A DNA stretch of 64,000 bases. Origin: JAPOUP01 sp965199865 (GTDB taxonomy: Bacteria > Pseudomonadota > Alphaproteobacteria > Rhodobacterales > Rhodobacteraceae). Below are positions 1 to 7,083 of this stretch, piece by piece. Position 1 is the stretch's first letter; every line of letters begins with the position of its first letter. The stretch is taken from the NCBI GenBank assembly GCA_965199865.1, contig CBDATU010000023.1, positions 62,001 to 126,000 of the forward strand, read 5' to 3'. The notes beneath the pieces were generated by a model. The model ran no database searches, was not told where the DNA came from, and saw only the letters and a list, made by a program, of their open reading frames with translations. Position numbers and translations under genes: made by a program.

Positions 1-11
1 GCCGGCGCGGA

Positions 12-41
12 GTTTTCCACAGGTGTGGAAAACTTTCCACA
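12..41. other. DnaA-box-like palindrome cluster
   Basis: Positions 12-33 form a palindrome with 10 bp arms (GTTTTCCACA) and a 2 bp centre. Each arm contains TTTTCCACA, a one-mismatch variant of the DnaA box TTATCCACA (13-21 forward, 24-32 reverse). A third similar site, CTTTCCACA, follows at 33-41. Three such boxes within 30 bp would suit a replication origin or a DnaA-regulated promoter. The stretch stops at about 83, where IS-A copy 1 begins, and nothing lies to the left in this window, so its role cannot be decided here. Confidence 0.4.
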
Positions 42-82
42 ACATCATCCTTCAGATTCTTTCCGATTGATTCAGACATACA

Positions 83-1527
83 AGGTTCTCCAGGCGGAGC
101 CGGAGCGCAGGCTCGGGCATACCGGACCGCTGCACCGCGGGGGCGACTGGGCGGAGCGGGAATACGCGCGGAGCAGCCATCCGGACGGCCGGGTCCGCCG
201 CCGGATCGCCGCGATGGGGGCGGCCTGGACCAGGAAGCCCGGTGCGCCGGTGCCGGAGCTGTTTCCGGGCAGGGCGGAGCAGGAGGCGGCTTACAGGCTG
301 CTCTCGAACGCTGGGGTGACCATGGACGACATACTCGAGCCCCACCTGGAGGCGACGGTGGAGCGCTGCCGCCTGGAGCCGGTGATCCTGGCTGTCCAGG
401 ACACGACGACGCTGAACTACGGCACCCTGGCGGAGACGTCCGGGCTGGACGGGCTCGGCGGCGGCGGAAAGGGCACCGACGGCATCCTCGCCCACTGCGG
501 CGTGGCACTGAACGGCAGCGGACGCCCGCTCGGGCTGTTCACGCTCGACGCGGACTTCCGGCAGCGGCCGGACAGGGACAGCGCCCGCTGGATCGACGGG
601 CTGCGGCGGGCCGGAGAGCTCGCGGAGGCCTGCCCGGACGCGAAGGTCGTGAGCGTCTGTGACCGCGAAGGCGACTTCTGGGCCCTTCTCCGCGAAACGG
701 ACCGGACCGGCGCCGCGCTGCTGGTGCGGGCGAGCCGCTCGGCGAAGCGGCGCGTGGCGCTGCCCGACGGCGACGAAAGGTGCCTGTGGGAGCATGTCGC
801 CGCGCTGGAGCCGGTCGGCCACCGCAGGATCACCGTTCCCGAACGCGGCGGGCCGAAGGCCCGGAAAGCGCGCGTCGCCACGCTGACGCTGCGCTGCGCG
901 GAACTGGACATCGCGGCGCCGAGGGACGCGGGGGACAGGCGCCCGCTGCCCGTGACGGTGGTCTCCGCCATCGAGGAGAACCCGCCGAAGCGCGTCGCGA
1001 AGGGAGGGGAGGCGCTGCACTGGATGCTCCTGTCCAACGAGGGCGGCGACGGCATGCGGACGGCGGAGACCGCCCTGAGGCGCTACGAACTGCGCTGGCG
1101 CATCGAGGAATACTTCAGGGCCCTGAAGACGGGGACGAGGATAAAGGACCGCAGGCTCGACGCCGCCGACGACCTGCGCAGTTGCCTCGCCTTCGACGCG
1201 ATAACCGCGTTCCGGGTCTGGGACCTCCAGCTTCTGGCGCGGGAGAGCCCCGACAGCCCGGCGGACCGCCATGTCAGCCCGGAAAGCGTCGAGGCGGTGG
1301 TCATTCACGCCGCGTATGAGCGCGTCATCGGCCAGAGGGCGCCGCCGGAGCCGGACATGAGCGTGGCGCGCTACGTCACGCTCGTCGCCGGCCTCGCCGG
1401 GTTCCGCCCGACGAAGCGCCAGCCCCTGCCCGGAACCCAGAAGCTATGGCAGGGCCTGCGCATCCTCAACGTCGCGGAAACCCATGCCAGGGCCATACGG
1501 GCCTGTCACTACCGCATACTTGACTAG
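83..1527 (+). pseudogene. IS-A copy 1 transposase, lacks N-terminal DruA domain
   Basis: This is the 3' two thirds of the IS-A transposase gene. From about 83 it matches the intact copy at 1555-3807 with an offset of 2280 bp and only a few substitutions. The upstream junction shares just AGGTTCTC with the full copy, so the first ~270 codons (the DruA/DUF4338 domain) have been lost and replaced by unrelated DNA. The 3' end is cut by IS-A copy 2, so the last codons (CHYRILD, stop at 1527) are read from that element's terminal repeat. The DDE residues (QDTT, CDREGDFW, YELRWRIEEYFRALK) survive. A GTG at 25 could open a 500-codon frame, but a truncated product is unlikely to be a competent transposase. 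The right end of this copy is at 3843-3893. Confidence 0.85.
1494..1502. repeat. Target-site duplication of IS-A copy 2 (left)
   Basis: CATACGGGC at 1494-1502 recurs at 3834-3842, directly flanking the element at 1503-3833. A 9 bp duplication is the size known for Tn5/IS50 transposition. Confidence 0.93.
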
Positions 1528-3833
1528 AGATCGGATCCGTGCGAATCGGGGACCATGTATATCGGTCTCAGACAGATTTCCCCTGCCACGGTCGAGTGGC
1601 TCGGGAACGAATGCCTCCGCGGCGGCGTCACGCGTTCGGGCCTCGCCCGCGAGCTGAGCGGTCGGGAGGGTTGGCTGACCCACGACGGGAGGCCGTCGAC
1701 GGTCACCGGGATGCGGGTCCTTCCCCTGCTCGCGGAGGAGCTCGGCCTGACGCTGCCGGAGGCGGCGCCGCGCTTCGCGTCGTCCAACGGGCGACCGGCC
1801 GCCGACGACCCTGGCGGCGCCCCGGTCGAGTGCGCTCTGGACGCGCTCGGCGGGGTGCGGCTGGAGCCGTTGGCGGAGGCGGACCGCCGCGCCTGGGAGT
1901 CGATGATGGAGACGCACCATCCGGAGGGCTGGCGGCGGGCTCCGGGAGGGCAGCTGCGGTACTGGATCGTGAGCGGCGCGCAGGGGCGGCTCGGCGGTCT
2001 GGGCTTCGTTCCGGCGTCCTGCCAGCTGGGGCCTCGGGACGACGCCATCGGCTGGTCGGCGCGGGCGCGGATCGCGAACATGGGTCTGGTCCTTAACAAC
2101 CACCGCTTCCTGATCAGACCTTCCGTGAGGGTCCACGGCCTCGCCTCCCTGGCGCTGCGGCTGGCGGCGGAGCGCGTGGCGGACGACTGGGAGGGGCGGT
2201 ACGGCGTCCGTCCGGCGCTCGTCTACACCATCGTCGGTCCGGACCACGCCGGGACGGGTTACAGGGCGGCGGGCTGGGAGAGATGTCCCGGCTTGACCTC
2301 CGGGCGGCGTTCGGGCATCCGTCGCAGCGTGTGGACGCTGCCGCTGCGGCCGGACTGGCGGGAGGTTCTCCAGGCGGAGCCGGAGCGCAGGCTCGGGCAT
2401 ACCGGACCGCTGCACCGCGGGGGCGACTGGGCGGAGCGGGAATACGCGCGGAGCAGCCATCCGGACGGCCGGGTCCGCCGCCGGATCGCCGCGATGGGGG
2501 CGGCCTGGACCAGGAAGCTCGGTGCGCCGGTGCCGGAGCTGTTTCCGGGCAGGGCGGAGCAGGAGGCGGCTTACAGGCTGCTCTCGAACGCTGGGGTGAC
2601 CATGGACGACATACTCGAGCCCCACCTGGAGGCGACGGTGGAGCGCTGCCGCCTGGAGCCGGTGATCCTGGCTGTCCAGGACACGACGACGCTGAACTAC
2701 GGCACCCTGGCGGCGACGTCCGGGCTGGACGGGCTCGGCGGCGGCGGAAAGGGCACCGACGGCATCCTCGCCCACTGCGGCGTGGCACTGAACGGCAGCG
2801 GACGCCCGCTCGGGCTGTTCACGCTCGACGCGGACTTCCGGCAGCGGCCGGACAGGGACAGCGCCCGCTGGATCGACGGGCTGCGGCGGGCCGGAGAGCT
2901 CGCGGAGGCCTGCCCGGACGCGAAGGTCGTGAGCGTCTGTGACCGCGAAGGCGACTTCTGGGCCCTTCTCCGCGAAGCGGACCGGACCGGAGCCGCGCTG
3001 CTGGTGCGGGCGAGCCGCTCGGCGAAGCGGCGCGTGGCGCTGCCCGACGGCGACGAAAGGTGCCTGTGGGAGCATGTCGCCGCGCTGGAGCCGGTCGGCC
3101 ACCGCAGGATCACCGTTCCCGAACGCGGCGGGCCGAAGGCCCGGAAAGCGCGCGTCGCCACGCTGACGCTGCGCTGCGCGGAACTGGACATCGCGGCGCC
3201 GAGGGACGCGGGGGACAGGCGCCCGCTGCCCGTGACGGTGGTCTCCGCCATCGAGGAGAACCCGCCGAAGCGCGTCGCGAAGGGAGGGGAGGCGCTGCAC
3301 TGGATGCTCCTGTCCAACGAGGGCGGCGACGGCATGCGGACGGCGGAGACCGCCCTGAGGCGCTACGAACTGCGCTGGCGCATCGAGGAATACTTCAGGG
3401 CCCTGAAGACGGGGACGAGGATAAAGGACCGCAGGCTCGACGCCGCCGACGACCTGCGCAGATGCCTCGCCTTCGACGCGATAACCGCGTTCCGGGTCTG
3501 GGACCTCCAGCTTCTGGCGCGGGAGAGCCCCGACAGCCCGGCGGACCGCCATGTCAGCCCGGAAAGCGTCGAGGCGGTGGTCATTCACGCCGCGTATGAG
3601 CGCGTCATCGGCCAGAGGGCGCCGCCGGAGCCGGACATGAGCGTGGCGCGCTACGTCACGCTCGTCGCCGGCCTCGCCGGGTTCCGCCCGACGAAGCGCC
3701 AGCCCCTGCCCGGAACCCAGAAGCTATGGCAGGGCCTGCGCATCCTCAACGTCGCGGAAACCCATGCCAGGGCCATACGGGCCCGGACGGAGCGGAGAAG
3801 GGAATGAGCCGGTCAAGTATGTGGTAGTGACAG
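1503..3833 (+). mobile_element. IS-A copy 2 (DruA-Tn5-type IS), complete
   Basis: A complete 2331 bp element. The inverted ends are CTGTCACTACCGCATACTT on the left and, reading inward from the right, CTGTCACTACCACATACTT. It is bounded by the 9 bp duplication CATACGGGC (1494-1502 and 3834-3842). It has one long gene (1555-3807). It lies inside the 3' end of another copy of itself: 3843-3893 resumes copy 1 exactly where 1502 left off, minus the duplication. This family does not match an IS name I can assign with certainty; the transposase belongs to the IS4/Tn5 superfamily. Confidence 0.93.
1555..3807 (+). CDS. DruA(DUF4338)-Tn5-type DDE transposase fusion (IS-A)
   Basis: A protein of 750 aa starting at ATG 1555, 52 bp inside the left IS end. 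The N-terminal half (about 100-260) has the DUF4338/DruA pattern: YWIVSGAQGRLGGLGF, QLGPRDDAIGWSARAR, LVLNNHRFLI, LASLALRLAAERVADDW and GTGYRAAGWE. It is followed by a Tn5-type DNA-binding segment (HPDGRVRRRIAAMG, about 300-330). The RNase H-fold DDE core follows, with D375 in QDTT, D463 in CDREGDFW and the IS4-family Y-2-R-3-E-6-K signature Y604/R607/E611/K618. All catalytic residues are present. Known: IS4/Tn5 transposases cut and paste with 9 bp duplications. Inferred: the DruA domain may aid end recognition or another DNA step. This copy looks functional. Confidence 0.92.
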   Translation: MYIGLRQISPATVEWLGNECLRGGVTRSGLARELSGREGWLTHDGRPSTVTGMRVLPLLAEELGLTLPEAAPRFASSNGRPAADDPGGAPVECALDALGGVRLEPLAEADRRAWESMMETHHPEGWRRAPGGQLRYWIVSGAQGRLGGLGFVPASCQLGPRDDAIGWSARARIANMGLVLNNHRFLIRPSVRVHGLASLALRLAAERVADDWEGRYGVRPALVYTIVGPDHAGTGYRAAGWERCPGLTSGRRSGIRRSVWTLPLRPDWREVLQAEPERRLGHTGPLHRGGDWAEREYARSSHPDGRVRRRIAAMGAAWTRKLGAPVPELFPGRAEQEAAYRLLSNAGVTMDDILEPHLEATVERCRLEPVILAVQDTTTLNYGTLAATSGLDGLGGGGKGTDGILAHCGVALNGSGRPLGLFTLDADFRQRPDRDSARWIDGLRRAGELAEACPDAKVVSVCDREGDFWALLREADRTGAALLVRASRSAKRRVALPDGDERCLWEHVAALEPVGHRRITVPERGGPKARKARVATLTLRCAELDIAAPRDAGDRRPLPVTVVSAIEENPPKRVAKGGEALHWMLLSNEGGDGMRTAETALRRYELRWRIEEYFRALKTGTRIKDRRLDAADDLRRCLAFDAITAFRVWDLQLLARESPDSPADRHVSPESVEAVVIHAAYERVIGQRAPPEPDMSVARYVTLVAGLAGFRPTKRQPLPGTQKLWQGLRILNVAETHARAIRARTERRRE

Positions 3834-3842
3834 CATACGGGC

Positions 3843-3893
3843 CCGGACGGAGCGGAGAAGGGAATGAGCCGGTCAAGTATGTGGTAGTGACAG
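3843..3893 (+). repeat. Right end of IS-A copy 1
   Basis: The remaining 51 bp of copy 1 after the self-insertion. It repeats the last 51 bp of copy 2 (3783-3833) and ends in the same inverted repeat (TATGTGGTAGTGACAG). Together with the target duplication it gives the look of a 60 bp tandem repeat at 3774-3893. The copy's left end is lost, so its own target duplication cannot be checked. Confidence 0.92.
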
Positions 3894-4144
3894 GCGCGGG
3901 GCACGCTGACGGTCTCCGTCCCGAACGTTCCGGTGATCCGCCGGTCGCGGTGGCCGTGACGGTAGCCCTTCACCTCCCCGTCCCCGCGCCTGTAGCGGAG
4001 CCGGCCCAGGAACTCGGAGAGCTCCTCCTCGAAAACCGCCTCGATCGTGCCGCGGATGCTCGACCGGAGCCGGTCCTCGATCGGGTCGAGGCCCCCGTCG
4101 AATGTCTCTGGCGAAAGTTCGGTGCTGGATATAGTCTGTTGCAT
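3894..4144 (-). pseudogene. IS256-family transposase, N-terminal fragment
   Basis: The first ~84 codons of a Transposase_mut (IS256-type) protein. It starts at ATG 4144 (MQQTISS) and contains FEEELSEFLGRLRYRR and GYRHGHRDRRITGTFGTETV, the usual N-terminal signature of the family. It stops abruptly at the right end of IS-A copy 1 (3893). The rest of the gene, including the DDE core, is not in the window. It was presumably removed with the left side of copy 1. Confidence 0.85.
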
Positions 4145-4299
4145 GGTGTGGTCTCCTACTCTGGCGGCTCCGGCCGCCGGTTGGGTGGTTATGGTTCACC
4201 CGGAGATTACACCATTTTCGAATTTCCACCAAACTCGCGACACGACCTGCGGTGGTTTGATGATCCCGTTCTGAGAAAACTAGGGCGCAACCTGCGCGC

Positions 4300-4737
4300 C
4301 TAACGCCCTCGATCCAGATCGTCATCGCGGTTGCTGGAACGGTCAAAAACGGACGGACCTTCTTTGTTGATACGCGCGCGAACTGTGTTCGCGCGCGCTT
4401 GGTCACGAGCTTCTCGATGCTTCTGTCCTCGCAGAGTTTCGTCGGCGCGGTCGCGATTGGCCTCCTGCGAAAACATGTCCCGCGTCGGGCGGGGCTCTTT
4501 GTTGGGCTCCCCTGACTTAGCGGGTTGGAGTTTGACATCGCCATTGGCGAACAATCCCCCCTTGCGGCTTCCTGTGCCACCGGGCGTGGGAACAGGGACG
4601 CCCTTGTCGCCCCAATTTATCGCCGCAGCACCATTCGGCGCGTTGTCCCGGCTCGCGCCCCAGGACGGCCGATGCTCCGGCTTCGTCGTATCGCGCAAGA
4701 CACGTCTGTCTTTCCTATCACCGTCGCTGCCGCTCAA
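4300..4737 (-). CDS. Hypothetical low-complexity charged protein
   Basis: A 145-codon frame starting at TTG 4737 (a GAGGGTG ribosome-binding-like sequence lies just upstream), on the same strand as the toxin-antitoxin pair and about 105 bp downstream of it. The product is very hydrophilic, rich in Arg, Asp, Lys, Gly and Pro, with no predicted membrane segment or motif I recognise. The central part (NWGDKGVPVPTPGGTGSRKG) and the C-terminal, likely helical Arg/Asp-rich half suggest a disordered protein. Composition differs from the overlapping antisense frames, which favours a real gene, but the lack of a recognised family keeps confidence low. Confidence 0.4.
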   Translation of the reverse strand: MSGSDGDRKDRRVLRDTTKPEHRPSWGASRDNAPNGAAAINWGDKGVPVPTPGGTGSRKGGLFANGDVKLQPAKSGEPNKEPRPTRDMFSQEANRDRADETLRGQKHREARDQARANTVRARINKEGPSVFDRSSNRDDDLDRGR

Positions 4738-4842
4738 AAATCACCCTCAGCTTAACTCCGCGCCTCAAACCTTTGGACATCAAATCATGCACAAACTCAA
4801 GATATTGAGGCAACTCTACTACTTTCGGAATCATCTGATGCG

Positions 4843-5412
4843 CTAAATCAGGTCCGAAAACTGCTCAAGCCCAGCGACGGTTGCAACAAGACCTTGCTGC
4901 GTTAAGATCGCGAGGTATTCGTCGGCTGTTTTGGGTGGATTTTTTAACCGCGCCCGCACCTTCCGAAGAGCGGAACAGACAAGCCCCGGCGCAAGTGAAA
5001 GCTGGTTGCTGAAGAAGTCGTCGGGGTGCTGCGTTTCAATCCCGAAGGGGGCGAGTGCTTCGTCTGGGAAATCCTTGAGGTTCTGTGTGACGATAGCATC
5101 ACAACGCCCGACGATTGCGGCAGCGAGGACGTGCCGATCATCTGGATCGGGCAGGTCAAGCGACGGGATCAGGCTTTCATAGCCCGTGATCAGACAATCG
5201 CGCACGGAAGTGTCCATAAGGTCGCGCGTGCGTTCGAGTGCGGCGCGATCACGTCCACCCTGATTGCGCATCAGCGCTTCGATCCATTCCCGATGAATGT
5301 CTGCCGTCCACTTCGCCTTGAAAAGGTCAGTGATTGCGAGCTGCATCAAGGCATCCCGCATCGGCGCGGGATAAAGAACATTGGCATCGAGAAGGACAGT
5401 GTAGTGACTCAT
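4843..5412 (-). CDS. PIN-domain ribonuclease toxin
   Basis: 189 aa, starting at ATG 5412. The N-terminus YTVLLDANVLYPAPMRDALM carries the first conserved Asp of a PIN nuclease. DPDDRHVLAAAIVGRCDAIVTQNLKDFP gives the central DxDDRHVLA and the C-terminal TxNxxDFP motif of the long (about 190 aa) VapC-like PIN toxins. PIN toxins cleave RNA in a Mg-dependent way when released from their antitoxin. The start overlaps the stop of the upstream antitoxin gene (ATGA), the usual arrangement for coupled toxin-antitoxin translation. All expected acidic residues appear present, so it should be active. Confidence 0.85.
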   Translation of the reverse strand: MSHYTVLLDANVLYPAPMRDALMQLAITDLFKAKWTADIHREWIEALMRNQGGRDRAALERTRDLMDTSVRDCLITGYESLIPSLDLPDPDDRHVLAAAIVGRCDAIVTQNLKDFPDEALAPFGIETQHPDDFFSNQLSLAPGLVCSALRKVRARLKNPPKTADEYLAILTQQGLVATVAGLEQFSDLI

Positions 5413-5870
5413 TCACCGTAGCCCATGTCTTGTTCCTGGGCTTCGGCGACGAGCTGGTCGAGAACGGCCTCGCGCTCCTGGTCGATTGCTGTCTTGTAGG
5501 CCATCACATCCTCCATACGGATGCGGCGGTGCCTTCCGACTTTCCGATATGGGATTCTGTCCTCTTCCAGGAGCTTGATCAGGAAGGGACGCGAGACGTT
5601 CAACACCTCAGCAGCCTGCACAGTCGTGAGCTCAGCGTTCTCGGGGATGATGGTGACACCACGTCCAGCAGCCATCGCTTCGAGGATGTCCATAAGAAGC
5701 GCTACCGCGCCTGCGGGCAGCTCTATGGGTTCGGCTTGGTCAGCATCGGTGACGCGCAGCTTGAGCGGCGCTTTGGCGCGGGCATAGCGCGAAAGGGCTT
5801 GCCCCGAGACACGGGCGATGGCGGCATCCTGCGCGTTCGGGGGAAGCTGGCGATGTGCGATCATGTTCAT
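5409..5870 (-). CDS. Excisionase-type HTH antitoxin of PIN toxin
   Basis: 153 aa from ATG 5870, preceded by GGAGAGCCCC. An upstream in-frame start exists, but this one has the better ribosome-binding site. The C-terminal half, LTTVQAAEVLNVSRPFLIKLLEEDRIPYRKVGRHRRIRMEDVMAYK, is an excisionase/MerR-like winged helix-turn-helix (helix_turn_helix_17 type). The N-terminal half is alpha-helical and probably dimerises or binds the toxin. It overlaps the PIN gene by 4 bp. Such antitoxins bind their own promoter; the TGCAA repeats at 5914-5951 are the likely operator. Confidence 0.8.
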   Translation of the reverse strand: MNMIAHRQLPPNAQDAAIARVSGQALSRYARAKAPLKLRVTDADQAEPIELPAGAVALLMDILEAMAAGRGVTIIPENAELTTVQAAEVLNVSRPFLIKLLEEDRIPYRKVGRHRRIRMEDVMAYKTAIDQEREAVLDQLVAEAQEQDMGYGE

Positions 5871-5913
5871 GGGGCTCTCCTTTTTGTCCTGTTTTCTTCC
5901 ATGATGCCTGATT

Positions 5914-5951
5914 AAATGCAATAAGTGCAACAAATGAATTTAGTGCAAATA
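5914..5951. promoter_or_regulatory. Candidate autoregulatory operator of the PIN/HTH pair
   Basis: An AT-rich stretch just upstream of the antitoxin start contains three direct TGCAA copies (AATGCAATA, AGTGCAACA, AGTGCAAAT) at roughly 11 and 17 bp spacing. Repeated short motifs at a toxin-antitoxin promoter fit binding by an HTH antitoxin. No footprint can be shown from sequence alone. Confidence 0.4.
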
Positions 5952-6054
5952 ACTCGATTCTCTCTAAAACGGTCGTTTTTGAGGGGTCTTGGACGAGAGA
6001 GCGCTGCCGCGCTCTGAAGCTATCCACAGCCTCTCGAAACAATCTCTTGAAACT

Positions 6055-6092
6055 ACCCTCTCAAATCAGGCATACTTGCATGAGTTTTGAGA
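6055..6092. promoter_or_regulatory. Inverted repeat upstream of resolvase stub
   Basis: CCTCTCAAA and TTTTGAGAGG face each other across about 20 bp, ending about 10 bp before the ATG of the resolvase fragment. This is the layout of a resolvase res site or operator in Tn3-type or plasmid resolution systems. Confidence 0.4.
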
Positions 6093-6102
6093 GGTTTTTC
6101 AA

Positions 6103-6156
6103 ATGCTTGTCGGTTATGCCCGTGTCAGCACCCAAGATCAGAAGCCTGAGCTTCAG
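6103..6156 (+). pseudogene. Serine resolvase, 18-codon N-terminal stub
   Basis: ATG 6103 opens MLVGYARVSTQDQKPELQ, the unmistakable start of a Tn3/Hin-type serine recombinase; the Ser of RVSTQDQ is the catalytic nucleophile. The frame runs straight into the left end of the IS21 element at 6157, and the remainder is not found on the other side (8699 onward). The gene is therefore destroyed and its 3' part lost. Confidence 0.85.
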
Positions 6157-6243
6157 TGTCAATCGGCGTTGAAATTTGACCCCTGATCGGCGTCCAAAAC
6201 TGCCCCCCTCCTTGATTGTCCGGGTGGAGGTTATCCCGGTAGT

Positions 6244-6311
6244 CAACAGGGGGATCCGTGCGGCTCCGTGTAGCGCTTGCGTTACGCGGAGCCGCACGGA
6301 TCCCCCTGTTG
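6244..6311. repeat. 25 bp perfect inverted repeat inside IS21 left end
   Basis: Arms 6244-6268 and 6287-6311 are perfectly complementary (starting CAACAGGGGGATCCGTGCGG), separated by 18 bp that continue the pairing imperfectly. It lies between the istB stop and the IS21 left terminal repeats. It could act as a strong bidirectional terminator, or be an inverted duplication. It is not part of the usual IS21 terminal repeat set as I know it. Confidence 0.8.
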
Positions 6312-6355
6312 GCCCACTGGGGCAACCGTGCGGGTCGGGTTGCGGTGGTTACGGC

Positions 6356-7083
6356 TCAGGACCGGTTCCTGAAGCGCCAGCTTTCGTTGCCGGTCTCGAT
6401 GATCCCGCAATGGTGGGTGAGGCGGTCGGGCAGTGCGGTGGTCATCCTGGCGTCGCCGAAGACTGAGGGCCACTCGCCGAAGGCGACGTTGGTGGTGACG
6501 ATGACCGCGGTGCGCTCGTGGAGGCGGCTCATCAGGTGAAACGGGAGCTGTCCGCCGGCCCGGGCGAAGGGCAGGTATCCGGGTTCGTCGAGGATGGCGA
6601 TGTCGCGGCGTGCGAGCTGCCTGGCGGTGCGTCCCTGGCGTCCGCCGCGGGCCTCGCCCTCAAGGTCGTTGACCAGGTCGACGACATTGTGGAAGCGACC
6701 GCGTGCACCCTTGCGGATGCATGCCCGTGCGATGGCGGTGTCGAGATGGGTCTTTCCGGTACCGGTGCCACCGACCAGGACGATGTTGCGCCTGCTGTCG
6801 GGGAAGCCGCCATGGCGGGATCGCGGATCAGCGGTTCGTTAACCGGTGAGGCGGCGAAGTCGAAGTCTGCCGGTTCCCTGGCTGACGGCAGCCTAGCGGC
6901 GGTCATCTGATACCTGATGGAGCGCGCCGTCCTGTTGGCGGTCCCGGCCTTGAGCGGGGCGCCGACGATCTGTTGCACGGTATGACGGCGCCTGAGCCCG
7001 TCGGCGAGGATGTCGCCGTAGGCGACGCGCATGCCGCCGAGCCTGGGCGTCGTCATCATTGCCAGCACCTGATCACGCTCCAT
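6356..7083 (-). pseudogene. istB: IS21 helper ATPase IstB, frameshifted
   Basis: It starts at ATG 7083 (MERDQVLAMM), overlapping the end of istA. The frame reads normally to VNEPLIRD and then shifts near 6815. The next frame continues as GGFPDSRRNIVLVGGTGTGKTH (Walker A), then a Walker B-like ILDEPGYLPFA, then VIVTTNVAFGEWPSVFGDARMTTALPDRLTHH, ending ESWRFRNRS at 6356. Joined, the two parts give the full ~245 aa IstB AAA+ protein, which normally activates IstA. Programmed frameshifting is not typical here and no slippery heptamer is evident, so this is read as a mutation. Confidence 0.85.

Noticed and set aside
1444..3588. 714-codon open frame on the minus strand across IS-A, and similar long antisense frames over IS-B (35891-37594, 38742-40445) and copy 3 (15311-16594)
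   Set aside because: They are GC-rich shadows of the transposase genes: translations are Arg/Pro/Ala-rich, lack any motif, and recur only because the sense gene is repeated.
3774..3893. Two near-identical 60 bp units resembling the start of a tandem repeat or CRISPR array
   Set aside because: They are the right ends of two IS-A copies plus a 9 bp target duplication, with no spacers and no cas genes.
6356..7083. Programmed frameshift in istB
   Set aside because: IS21 elements normally encode IstB in one frame, and no slippery sequence is evident at the shift, so a plain mutation is more likely.
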